Assembly: GCA_964638815.1 (NCBI GenBank)
Contig: CAZXBB010000024.1
Coordinates: 1-10,735 of the forward strand
Direction of reading: 5' to 3'
Length of the DNA stretch: 10,735 nucleotides
Source of the DNA: CAZXBB01 sp964638815
Lineage (GTDB): Bacteria > Planctomycetota > Phycisphaerae > Phycisphaerales > SM1A02
The translations under genes were made by a program, and so were the position numbers. Of this stretch, positions 1 to 5,992 are shown piece after piece; the first letter of the stretch is position 1; each line of letters starts with the position of its first letter. The notes under the pieces are model-generated. The model was not told where the DNA came from and ran no database searches. It saw nothing but the letters and a program-made list of their open reading frames with translations.

Positions 1-146
1 GCCACCGCACCGCCGCCCATGCGCTCCGCGGCGGACTCCACCTCGGCCCTCGCGGGAACGCCCGCGCGTGTCCTCAGACAGGCGTCGAGCGACTCCGCCC
101 ACAACCGCAAGGCACCCGCGGTCCAGTTGGCATGAATGACGAGCAT
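1..146 (-). CDS. N-terminal fragment of a protein, possibly an SNF2-type helicase (partial, leaves window)
   Basis: An open minus-strand frame runs off the left edge with no stop. The chosen ATG at 146-144 begins MLVIHANWTAGALRLWAES; a GGGAGAG Shine-Dalgarno-like sequence lies about 12 bases upstream. An in-frame ATG at 212-210 would add 22 residues rich in charge and Gly/Ser, but its upstream G-run is too close to serve as a good ribosome site. The opening hydrophobic strand, then a tryptophan, then a 'LRLWAE' helix resembles the N-terminus of bacterial SNF2-family ATPases (typically M-x-V-x-H-x-x-W ... LWxE), but this is from memory of the family and no helicase motif lies within the fragment. 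The gene lies downstream of tRNA-Lys on the same strand and could be reached by read-through. That it is coding is fairly likely; its function is tentative. Confidence 0.5.
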   Translation of the reverse strand, partial: MLVIHANWTAGALRLWAESLDACLRTRAGVPARAEVESAAERMGGGAV

Positions 147-222
147 GCGCGAGTCGTTCTCTCCCGATCCTTTCCGGTAGCGCTGGTCCCGCAGGACTTG
201 CGCTGCGGACATCCCCCGCGAA

Positions 223-295
223 TGATCGCGCTGGGACTCGAACCCAGGACCTACCGCTTAAAAGGCGGTTGCTCTACCGACTGAGCTACGCGATC
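223..295 (-). tRNA. tRNA-Lys (anticodon UUU)
   Basis: A complete cloverleaf can be drawn on the minus strand. The 7-bp acceptor stem is GATCGCG/CGCGATC and the discriminator is A (223). The D arm has GCTC/GAGC with loop AGTCGGTA. The anticodon stem is ACCGC/GCGGT with loop CTTTTAA, which gives anticodon TTT. The variable region is 5 bases, and the T arm is CTGGG-TTCGAGT-CCCAG. CCA is not encoded (ATTCG follows the acceptor), so CCA would be added by nucleotidyltransferase. The total is 73 bases with no intron. It reads lysine codons AAA and AAG. A -10-like TACACT lies 24 bases upstream, and a minus-strand coding frame follows it closely. Confidence 0.97.
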
Positions 296-318
296 GGTCC
301 AAAAATGCCAAGACCACC

Positions 319-324
319 AGTGTA
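319..324 (-). promoter_or_regulatory. -10 box of the tRNA-Lys promoter (TACACT)
   Basis: TACACT on the minus strand lies so that transcription would begin near position 312, about 17 bases before the mature tRNA 5' end, a typical short leader removed by RNase P. No good TTGACA-like -35 hexamer is visible at 16-18 bases further upstream. The same TACA(A/C)T word occurs before three protein genes in this window. Confidence 0.45.
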
Positions 325-462
325 CCGCATCGCCGCACATCCGTCCGCGCCTGTTGAGAGAATGCCATTGACGCGCGGGGGAGGCGCGTGCGGCCACCAC
401 TCGACCCCGCAGGGGAGCGGATTGCATGGGGTCCTGCGTCCGGCCGGGACTGTTCCAGAGTC

Positions 463-840
463 TCAGTTTTTCAGATCGAACGACGTCGCCACGAGCGTTC
501 CGTCCTCCATGGCACCCGAGACGACCGCGCGGCGGCTGCCCGAGCAGATGTGCGTGCCTTCGCCGGCGCCCCTGATCAGCACCGGGTTCCCGTTGACCAT
601 CGCCGCCGTCTCGCAGTGGTCGACGCCTTCCATCTCGTAGACGCACATCCCGCAGCCCACCTCGACCTCCGTGTTCTTGAACGCGGTGAGCATGATCTCC
701 CCGCCGGCCTTGTCGATCGCCGACGTCGCTTCGGCGGGCGCGCTTGCGGGAGGCGCGGGCGTCTCTTCGCTGCTCCCCTTCTCCTGGCAACCGGCCAGCA
801 GGGCGGCGGAGCAGATCGTGGACAGCATGAGGGTTCTCAT
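463..840 (-). CDS. Small DUF6370-like lipoprotein with a four-cysteine domain
   Basis: This is a 125-residue predicted lipoprotein. A short signal peptide ends in the lipobox LLAGC (lipidated Cys18), so the mature protein should be membrane-anchored and periplasmic or extracytoplasmic. Residues 20-45 are an Ala/Pro/Glu-rich spacer. The C-terminal domain (about 50-125) contains VGCGMC (Cys63, Cys66), DHC (Cys76), a 'MVNGNPVLIRGAG' strand-turn and HIC (Cys99); His75 and His98 flank two of the cysteines. This pattern (CGxC, a further Cys before an ING/VNG segment, and a late Cys) matches my memory of the DUF6370 family, small exported proteins of Planctomycetes and Bacteroidetes with no known function. 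The four Cys and two His could bind a metal or form disulfides. ATG at 840 was chosen over GTG at 849 because AAAGAGG sits 8 bases before the ATG. The gene is monocistronic as far as can be seen. Family assignment is fairly confident; the role is unknown. Confidence 0.85.
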   Translation of the reverse strand: MRTLMLSTICSAALLAGCQEKGSSEETPAPPASAPAEATSAIDKAGGEIMLTAFKNTEVEVGCGMCVYEMEGVDHCETAAMVNGNPVLIRGAGEGTHICSGSRRAVVSGAMEDGTLVATSFDLKN

Positions 841-848
841 CGTGCGCA

Positions 849-855
849 CCTCTTT
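849..855 (-). promoter_or_regulatory. Ribosome binding site (AAAGAGG) that fixes the lipoprotein start
   Basis: AAAGAGG on the minus strand lies 8 bases before ATG 840 but abuts or overlaps the in-frame GTG at 849. It therefore supports the ATG and a 125-residue product rather than 128. Confidence 0.6.
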
Positions 856-923
856 AAACCAGTTCTTCTCGTATCGGGTGATACCCGGCGGCCGCGGGCG
901 GTTTTTGCGGTCGCGGGACGACG

Positions 924-929
924 ATTGTA
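924..929 (-). promoter_or_regulatory. -10 box (TACAAT) upstream of the DUF6370-like lipoprotein
   Basis: TACAAT on the minus strand would place the transcription start near 917, giving a leader of about 77 bases. That leader includes a small GTATC/GATAC hairpin (871-884) before the ribosome site. A convincing -35 hexamer is not visible, so this rests on the -10 word and its position. Confidence 0.35.
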
Positions 930-1204
930 GGCCCTGTATCGACGCGGCGGGTCCGCGCGCGTTCGCCCGACAAATCGCCGGACAAAGGACTCAGGCCGGA
1001 ACCCCGGCCGGTCGATAACGCATCGTCGGACCTGCGGAGGGAGGGCCTTCAGGGGCTCAAGGATGTTCAGACGTTCGTCCGATAAGGAACCCCGGGCGCA
1101 GTCGCGCCAGGGTGGGCCCGGTTGGATCCGGCCCGTGCTTTGTCGTCCGTGCGATCCACGCGGATCCTGAGCGCCGGAGGCGTCTGGGCAGCGCGGCGGT
1201 CGCC

Positions 1205-2656
1205 ATGAAACGGAGCCACCCTGAGATGCTGACGGAACGAACCGCCCACACGCATATCCTCGCCGCCGCCGTGCTGGCCGGCGCCGTCCTGAGCACGGGC
1301 TGCCAGGCCGTGAAGCAGACGATGCGCGAAGTCGGCGAGGAACTGTACGCGACCGCGCAGGACGACGAGCCGGTCTACGTCATCGCCCAGCCGGCGCCGG
1401 ACCGCCTGCCCGTCGAGACGACGACCGCCCGCGCGACCGACAGCGCGAACGTGACGTACGTCGAGACCCCGACCGGCATGACCGCGACCGGCATGACGGC
1501 GACCGGCATGAGCTCGACAGGCATGACATCGACCCGCATGAGCTCGACAGGCATGACATCGACCCGCGCCGCGATGTCGCGGACCGAACGAGCCCCGGTC
1601 GCCCGGACGATGCCCACCGTCGAGTTCGGCTCACCGGCCGACGACGCGCGATCGGGCGACGGTGCGACGCGCGTGGGTCTCTTCGGCGAACTCATCAGCG
1701 CGCCCGTGCCCGGCGCCGGTCGTTTTGACGGCTCGGCCAATCTTGCGCAGATCACGCACGCCACCGAGGGCGGGAGCTTCGATCCCGACCTCGACCGGAC
1801 CGGAAAGCTGATGGTCTTCAGCTCGACGCAGCACCGGCGGACGGCGGACATCTACATGAAGTCGACCGCGGGCCGCACGATGACGCAGGTCACGAACGAC
1901 CCCGCCGACGACGTGATGCCGGCTTTCTCTCCCGACTCGCACCGGATCGCGTTCGCCTCGAACCGGTCCGGTGACTGGAACATCTTCCACACGAACGTCA
2001 ACGGCGATCCGCCGGTTCAGGTCACGTTCGATGGGGCGCACGAGCTGCACCCGACGTGGTCGCCCGACGGGAAGACGCTCGCCTACTGCAAGCTCGGCGC
2101 CCAGTCCGGCCGGTGGGAGATCTGGATGGTGGACGTCGACGACTCGAGCGCGCCGCGCTTCCTCGAGTACGGCCTGTTCCCGCAGTGGAACCCCGATCCC
2201 GCGCGGAACAAGATCGTCTTCCAGCGTGCGCGGGAGCGCGGCAGCCGTCTCTTCAGCGTCTGGACCATCGACATCGTCAACGGCGAGGCCCTGCACCCGA
2301 CAGAGATCGTCTCCGCCGCGACCGCGGCGGCGTTGCACCCCGCGTGGTCGCCCGACGGCTGCCGCATGGTCTTCGTCACCGTGGTCGCGCCCGACCGGCT
2401 GGCGGGGGAGCGGCCGCAGGAATCCGACGTGTGGGTCATCAGCGACGACGGCAAGGCCCGGACGAACCTGACAAACGGCAGCTTCCTCAACCTTTACCCG
2501 GCATGGGGAGCGGACGGCGCCATCTACTTCCTGTCCGACCGCTCGGGCGTGGACAACATCTGGGCCGCCGCGACGGGGCGCACGTTCGAGACGAGCGACC
2601 GCACCGCCATGCCCCTTGCCACGGCCGATCCGGCCATGGGAGACGACGAAAACTGA
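1205..2656 (+). CDS. TolB-like beta-propeller lipoprotein with a repeat-rich linker
   Basis: This is a 483-residue predicted lipoprotein. MKR starts a signal peptide that ends in the lipobox LSTGC (lipidated Cys33). Residues about 90-121 are a Thr/Met/Gly repeat linker (TGMTA-type pentads). From about 180 onward is a chain of six WD40-like/PD40 blades, visible as repeated 'P/A-D' turns near residues 192, 241 (FSPDSHRIAFASNR), 285 (WSPDGKTLAY), 328 (WNPDPARNKIVF), 381 (WSPDGCRMVF) and 434 (WGADGAIYFLSDRSG). This is the six-bladed propeller arrangement of the C-terminal domain of TolB, the periplasmic Tol-Pal component, but the N-terminal TolB domain is absent. Start choice: ATG 1205 provides the basic n-region. 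ATG 1226 has a better GGAG 10 bases upstream and is a real alternative (476 residues). An earlier ATG at 1112 would add an Arg-rich stretch and is unlikely. Another TolB-related lipoprotein follows 86 bases downstream. It is probably a peptidoglycan- or envelope-associated scaffold or sensor. Confidence 0.85.
   Translation: MKRSHPEMLTERTAHTHILAAAVLAGAVLSTGCQAVKQTMREVGEELYATAQDDEPVYVIAQPAPDRLPVETTTARATDSANVTYVETPTGMTATGMTATGMSSTGMTSTRMSSTGMTSTRAAMSRTERAPVARTMPTVEFGSPADDARSGDGATRVGLFGELISAPVPGAGRFDGSANLAQITHATEGGSFDPDLDRTGKLMVFSSTQHRRTADIYMKSTAGRTMTQVTNDPADDVMPAFSPDSHRIAFASNRSGDWNIFHTNVNGDPPVQVTFDGAHELHPTWSPDGKTLAYCKLGAQSGRWEIWMVDVDDSSAPRFLEYGLFPQWNPDPARNKIVFQRARERGSRLFSVWTIDIVNGEALHPTEIVSAATAAALHPAWSPDGCRMVFVTVVAPDRLAGERPQESDVWVISDDGKARTNLTNGSFLNLYPAWGADGAIYFLSDRSGVDNIWAAATGRTFETSDRTAMPLATADPAMGDDEN
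1472..1567 (+). repeat. In-frame 15-base tandem repeat coding TGMTA-type pentads
   Basis: Six consecutive 15-base units (1472-1561), beginning accggcatgaccgcg, plus a 6-base remnant encode TGMTA, TGMTA, TGMSS, TGMTS, TRMSS, TGMTS, TR. From about 1506 to 1567 the sequence also repeats perfectly with a 30-base period, so the last units arose by duplication of a two-unit block. The period is a multiple of three, so copy-number changes keep the reading frame and alter only the length of the linker between lipid anchor and propeller. Confidence 0.9.
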
Positions 2657-2742
2657 TCCGCGCCGAACGGCGCCAGAGCGGCGGGCGCAACGAGCGCACG
2701 CCGAACCGTACGAGCGGAGCTCGAACGAAACGGCAGGATGCC

Positions 2743-3501
2743 ATGACAAGTGCACAATCCATGCAGGCGCGCGGCATCGTGAGCGCCGCGGCCCGACTCG
2801 GCGCCATGGCGGCGATCGCCCTTCTCCTGACGGGCTGCGCGTCCGATCGTCCGCGACGGCTCCAGGCCCCGGGCGACACCACCCAGCTCTGGGCCGTCGT
2901 TCCGTTCATGAACGAATCCGGCGTCTCGATCGTCGACGGCCCGAGCGCCGCCGACGCCTTCATGCGGGAAGCGCAGCAGGTGCCGGGGATCGACGTGCTC
3001 CCCGTGAACCGGGTGATCCAGACGATGTCGAAGCTCGGTCTCGAGCGGATCACGTCCTCCAACGACGCGATGATGCTCATGGACGTGATGAAGGTCGACG
3101 GTCTCGTCGTCGGCTCGATCACGGCGTACGACCCGTACCGGCCGATGACGCTCGGGATCGCGGTCGAGCTGTACGCCCGACCCGAAACCGACGAGCGGAA
3201 CGGTCTCGACGTGCGGCGGCTGAGCCAGTCCGCGTCGGGGCACGGGTCGGCGGAGGAGATTGATCCCGCCGGTCCCGTCGCGCAGGCCGCGGGCGTGTTC
3301 GACGCATCCGACCATCGCACGCTGCGATGGCTCGAGGACTACGCGCACGGCCGGGCCGAGCCCGAGGGCAGCTTCGGAACGGACATCTACCGGGTCAGCA
3401 TGGATTGGTACACGAAGTTCGTGTGCTACCGCCTGCTCAGACATCTGCTCGCCCAGGAGCGATTCCGTCTGTCGCCGTCGGTCGCACAGCAGGAAAACTG
3501 A
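2743..3501 (+). CDS. Lipoprotein with a TolB N-terminal/CsgG-like domain
   Basis: This is a 252-residue predicted lipoprotein with a hydrophobic signal segment (about 12-29) and lipobox LLTGC (lipidated Cys32). The mature region starts with 'LWAVVPFMNESG' (49-60), the beta-strand/loop typical of TolB N-terminal, CsgG, FlgO and GNA1162-type periplasmic domains. A helix and 'IDVLPVNRVIQTMSKLG' (83-99) follow. Then comes 'VDGLVVGSITAYDPYRP' (118-134), the usual 'aD.lv.G.v..' strand of these folds. The C-terminal third (about 155-252) has no family I recognise. ATG 2743 is preceded by an AGGA only 4 bases away; the in-frame ATG 2761 has no better site. The gene is 86 bases after the TolB-like propeller gene on the same strand, so together they could supply the two halves of a TolB-like protein as separate lipoproteins. 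This last point is inference. Confidence 0.8.
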   Translation: MTSAQSMQARGIVSAAARLGAMAAIALLLTGCASDRPRRLQAPGDTTQLWAVVPFMNESGVSIVDGPSAADAFMREAQQVPGIDVLPVNRVIQTMSKLGLERITSSNDAMMLMDVMKVDGLVVGSITAYDPYRPMTLGIAVELYARPETDERNGLDVRRLSQSASGHGSAEEIDPAGPVAQAAGVFDASDHRTLRWLEDYAHGRAEPEGSFGTDIYRVSMDWYTKFVCYRLLRHLLAQERFRLSPSVAQQEN

Positions 3502-3546
3502 CGACGTCGCCGACCTCCCGGCGCGACGCCGTGCCGAGGTCCGACG

Positions 3547-3810
3547 ATGTCCGATAGCTCCCACGAAACCCCGCCCCCGATCGCCGGCCCCGAGCGCTTC
3601 ACGCTTCACCACCGGGGCCACCGGTGGTCGTTCGCGTGCGACGCGGGCGATGCCCCCGCGATCGTCCGCCGTATCGAGGAGCTGGTCGCCGATCCGCACG
3701 CGCCGCTCGATGCCGCCGGGGCGGCCGCGGTGCGCAACTTCTTCCTGAACGTCTCGATAAGACCAGATTCACCACAGACGCGTCCGAAAAGCGTCGATCT
3801 ACGCCCCTGA
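3547..3810 (+). CDS. Small hypothetical protein (87 residues), tail possibly aberrant
   Basis: The start ATG has GAGG 7 bases upstream, and the gene lies 45 bases after the preceding lipoprotein. Residues about 16-68 ('ERFTLHHRGHRWSFACDAGDAP...' through 'AVRNFFLNV') look like a compact alpha/beta unit: a beta-hairpin with His/Arg/Trp, one Cys31, then two helices. I recognise no named family, though short proteins of this kind occur in planctomycete genomes. From codon 71 (3757) onward the codons switch abruptly to ata, aga, cca, tca, cca and cta, which are otherwise avoided here. The last 17 residues may therefore not be ancestral. A TAA one base out of frame at 3758-3760 would end the protein exactly where coding character stops. 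No signal peptide; probably cytosolic. Confidence 0.6.
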   Translation: MSDSSHETPPPIAGPERFTLHHRGHRWSFACDAGDAPAIVRRIEELVADPHAPLDAAGAAAVRNFFLNVSIRPDSPQTRPKSVDLRP

Positions 3811-3853
3811 ACCTCTTTGCCGAACGGTACGGCGGCGACGGACATCGCAAACC

Positions 3854-4891
3854 ATGAGTCAACACATGACTGACAAGCTCCCGATCGTCCAGGCGTTCAT
3901 TTCGTATCTGCTCGACGAGCGCCACTTCAGCCCCTACACGGCGCGCTGTTACGGCGTCGACCTCCGGCAATACGCGGAGTTCCTCAGCGAGTCGAACGAC
4001 ATCTCCGCGACGCCCGCGCAGGAGCAGGAGGTCTTCGAGCACCGGCGTCAGAACCCGGTCGGCTCGAACGGCGACGTCGTCGCGACGCTCGGCCCCGCCA
4101 CGGTCACCGGTCACATGCTCGCCGCGGACGTCAACCGGATCCGCGCGTTCCTGACCCGCCTCGACGAGCACCAGTACTCGTCGGCGACGATGGCCCGGAA
4201 GATCGCGACGCTCCGGTCGTTCTACCGCTGGATCGACCGCTGCTCGATGATCCCCGCGAACCCGATGCTGCTCATCCGCACGCCCCGCCAGAACAAGCGT
4301 CTTCCCAAGGCGATCGACGTGCGGCAGGTGGAGCAGCTCCTCTCCGCTCCCGATGACTCGGACCTCCTCGGCGCCCGCGACCGGGCGATCCTCGAGACGC
4401 TCTATTCGACGGGTATCCGCGTGAGCGAGCTCGTCGGCATCAACCGCGGCGATGTCGACGTCGTCGGCCAGGCGATGATCGTGCGCGGCAAGGGCAAGAA
4501 GGAGCGCATCGTGCCGCTCGGCTCCCACGCGATTGCGTCGCTCCAGCACTACGTCGCCATGCTCGAGAAGGACCCCCGCTCAGCCGGCCAGAACGGCGAC
4601 CGGGAGGCTCCGCTCTTCATCAATAAGCACGGCGGCCGTCTCTCGACGCGATCCGTCCGCCGGAAGGTGAGCAAATATCTCGCGAAAGCCGGTCTCGATC
4701 CGGACATCAGCCCGCACACCCTGCGGCACAGCTTCGCCACACACCTGCTGGACAACGGCGCCGACCTGCGCAGCGTGCAGGAGCTGCTCGGCCACCAGTC
4801 GCTGTCGACGACGCAGGTGTACACCCACCTCTCGTCGCAGCGGTTGCGCGACGCGTACGACGCGGCGCATCCACGGGCCGAGGCGGGCTGA
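3854..4891 (+). CDS. xerC: Xer-type tyrosine recombinase with an N-terminal-domain insertion
   Basis: This is a 345-residue site-specific recombinase that should act as a heterotetramer at dif-like sites to resolve chromosome dimers. The N-terminal SAM-like DNA-binding domain ('FISYLLDERHFSPYTARCYGVDLRQYAEFL', residues 15-44) is followed by the catalytic domain (about 150-345). All catalytic residues are present: Arg189 (STGIR), Lys213 (RGKGKKER), His288 and Arg291 (HTLRH), His314 (LLGH) and nucleophile Tyr323 (QVYTH). The 'LLGHQSLSTTQVYTH' box is classic for Xer proteins. The usual length is about 300 residues. The excess lies at about 48-92, an acidic/Gln-rich stretch inserted between the first helices of the N-domain. 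XerC versus XerD cannot be settled from sequence reading alone. No obvious ribosome site precedes ATG 3854. No integrase-type arm-binding domain, phage genes or att-like repeats are seen nearby, so a housekeeping role is favoured. Confidence 0.92.
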   Translation: MSQHMTDKLPIVQAFISYLLDERHFSPYTARCYGVDLRQYAEFLSESNDISATPAQEQEVFEHRRQNPVGSNGDVVATLGPATVTGHMLAADVNRIRAFLTRLDEHQYSSATMARKIATLRSFYRWIDRCSMIPANPMLLIRTPRQNKRLPKAIDVRQVEQLLSAPDDSDLLGARDRAILETLYSTGIRVSELVGINRGDVDVVGQAMIVRGKGKKERIVPLGSHAIASLQHYVAMLEKDPRSAGQNGDREAPLFINKHGGRLSTRSVRRKVSKYLAKAGLDPDISPHTLRHSFATHLLDNGADLRSVQELLGHQSLSTTQVYTHLSSQRLRDAYDAAHPRAEAG

Positions 4892-4900
4892 AGCGAAGCT

Positions 4901-4942
4901 GTTCGCTGTTTGCCGTTCGCTGTTTGCCGTTCGCTGTTCGCC
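4901..4942. repeat. Six heptanucleotide tandem repeats, GTTYGCY type
   Basis: Starting 9 bases after the recombinase stop there are six consecutive 7-base units: gttcgct, gtttgcc, gttcgct, gtttgcc, gttcgct, gttcgcc. The consensus is GTTYGCY, and the first four units also form an exact 14-base duplication. The array is intergenic and of lower GC content than its surroundings. It resembles the short tandemly repeated heptanucleotides (STRR) described in cyanobacteria; its function is unknown. Confidence 0.9.
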
Positions 4943-4961
4943 GGACAACGGGAATCGAACT

Positions 4962-4982
4962 GGCTCATGGCTGATGGCTGAC
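4962..4982. repeat. Three heptanucleotide tandem repeats, GGCTSAY type
   Basis: Three consecutive 7-base units (ggctcat, ggctgat, ggctgac) start 19 bases after the first heptamer array. The period is the same but the motif is unrelated. Two different heptamer arrays in one 130-base intergenic gap suggest a common generating mechanism. Confidence 0.75.
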
Positions 4983-5022
4983 ACTTGATCCGCGCGGGGC
5001 CTCCGCCTGTAAGCATCCGCCC

Positions 5023-5952
5023 ATGAACCGCGAGGCCGCGCCATCACATGCCACGCCACCGCAGCCCGTCCGGATCGACTCCGAAACCGGGCCACTGCGG
5101 CGCGTGATCATCGGGCGGGCCGACACGTTCGTGATGCCGGACCCGATCAACCCGAAGCAGGAGCTGTTTCACGCCGAGCATCCGGAGCGGCCCCTGCGGG
5201 AAACGCTGTGCGCGGAGTTCGATGACTTCCAGCGCACGCTCGAGGCGCACGGCGTCGAGGTGCTCGTGCCGAACCCGGTGAGCGGCGTGCCCGACCAGCT
5301 CACGCCGCGAGATATCGGGTTCGTCGTCGGCGACACGTTCGTCGTCTCCAGCATGGCCGCCGAGAGCCGGCGCCGAGAGTGGCGCGGCATCGAGCCGATC
5401 ATCGATCGCCTGCCGCCGCAGCGGGTCGTCCGGGTTCCCCTCGACGTGACCGTCGAGGGCGGCGACATCGTGCTCGACAAGGGCACGCTCTACGTCGGCG
5501 TGAGCGAGCGCACCGACCTCCCCGGCGCCGAGTTCCTGGTCGATCGGTTCGGCGACGACTACCACGTCGAGATCGTGAAGCTGAAGAAACGGGCCGAGGG
5601 CCACGACGTCCTGCACCTCGACTGCGCCTTCGTACCGGTCGGCGCGAACCACGCGCTGGTCTACCCTCCGGGCTTCCGCAAGGTCCCCGAGCGCATTCGC
5701 GCGTACGAGTGGATCGAGATCGACGCCGAAGAGCAGTTCCATCTCGGGACGAACGTCCTCTCGATCTCGCCGACCTGCGTGATCTCACGCGACAACGCCC
5801 GCCGCATCAACGACGAGCTTCGCGCGATCGGGCTCGAGGTGATCGAGCTGCCCTTCGACGACACGCCGAAGGGGGGCGGATCGTTCCGGTGCGCGAGCCT
5901 TCCGCTCGAGCGCGACGGCGTTGCGGCTCTTCAACGGGCTGCCGACCCTTGA
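5023..5952 (+). CDS. Guanidino-modifying enzyme (amidinotransferase / arginine deiminase / DDAH superfamily)
   Basis: This is a 309-residue cytosolic enzyme of the pentein fold. Visible superfamily landmarks: the N-terminal strand 'GPLRRVIIGRAD' (23-34); 'TPRDIGFVVGDT' (94-105), whose PRD/Asp97 is the first substrate-binding acid; 'VEGGD' (144-148); the catalytic 'HLDC' with His198 and Asp200; and 'GGGSFRCAS' with the nucleophile Cys290 near the C-terminus. Members cleave or transfer the guanidino carbon through a covalent amidino-thioether: arginine deiminase, dimethylarginine dimethylaminohydrolase (DDAH), or glycine amidinotransferase. The start of the protein and the PRD segment are most like amidinotransferases, while the EGGD and length lie between DDAH (about 255-285) and arginine deiminase (about 400). 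The substrate therefore cannot be fixed. No clear ribosome site precedes ATG 5023. The gene is first of a probable three-gene cluster with a Rieske oxygenase 40 bases downstream. Confidence 0.85.
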   Translation: MNREAAPSHATPPQPVRIDSETGPLRRVIIGRADTFVMPDPINPKQELFHAEHPERPLRETLCAEFDDFQRTLEAHGVEVLVPNPVSGVPDQLTPRDIGFVVGDTFVVSSMAAESRRREWRGIEPIIDRLPPQRVVRVPLDVTVEGGDIVLDKGTLYVGVSERTDLPGAEFLVDRFGDDYHVEIVKLKKRAEGHDVLHLDCAFVPVGANHALVYPPGFRKVPERIRAYEWIEIDAEEQFHLGTNVLSISPTCVISRDNARRINDELRAIGLEVIELPFDDTPKGGGSFRCASLPLERDGVAALQRAADP

Positions 5953-5979
5953 CGCTTCTCGAAATCCTGCCCGGTCGGA

Positions 5980-5985
5980 TACACT
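5980..5985 (+). promoter_or_regulatory. -10 box (TACACT) close to the Rieske oxygenase start
   Basis: TACACT ends 7 bases before ATG 5993, so a transcript starting at the usual distance would begin at or next to the start codon and be leaderless. This fits the lack of a Shine-Dalgarno sequence there. A TTGACG (5949-5954) overlaps the upstream stop, but its 25-base spacing is too long for a standard sigma-70 promoter. If it is active, the Rieske gene has its own promoter inside the cluster. Confidence 0.35.
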
Positions 5986-5992
5986 CCCGTCG

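Larger units (their letters stand above)
841..1204. other. Intergenic region between divergent lipoprotein genes; short hairpins only
   Basis: This stretch of about 360 bases separates the minus-strand DUF6370-like gene from the + strand TolB-like gene and holds the promoter of the former and presumably the latter. Visible structure: a perfect 6-bp hairpin GGCCGG-AACC-CCGGCC (994-1009), a 5-bp hairpin GATCC-ACGC-GGATC (1153-1166) and the GTATC/GATAC hairpin at 871-884. The + strand frame of the TolB-like gene is open from 1112, but the residues before 1205 are Arg-rich and unlike a signal peptide, so I treat that part as untranslated. No other gene is seen. Confidence 0.5.

Noticed and set aside
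223..295. tRNA-Lys as an integration site for a mobile element
   Set aside because: No integrase lies next to the tRNA and no direct repeat of its 3' end was noticed in the window; the Xer recombinase 3.5 kb away looks like a housekeeping type.
1112..1204. Upstream in-frame extension of the TolB-like lipoprotein
   Set aside because: The added residues are Arg-rich and would bury the signal peptide, and no ribosome site supports ATG 1112.
2524..3699. Minus-strand open frame over the second lipoprotein
   Set aside because: Arg/His/Val/Asp-rich shadow; the + strand gene has lipobox and domain pattern.
4941..4970. Sequence resembling a tRNA T-arm (gggaatcgaac) after the recombinase
   Set aside because: The flanking bases do not pair into a T-stem and no other tRNA arms are present, so it is not a tRNA remnant or attachment site that I can support.
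4901..4982. CRISPR array
   Set aside because: Repeat units are 7 bases and contiguous, with no spacers and no cas genes nearby.
4549..5095. Minus-strand frames giving 'QRTANSERQTAN'-like protein repeats
   Set aside because: These are translations of the heptamer repeat array, a familiar source of false proteins.
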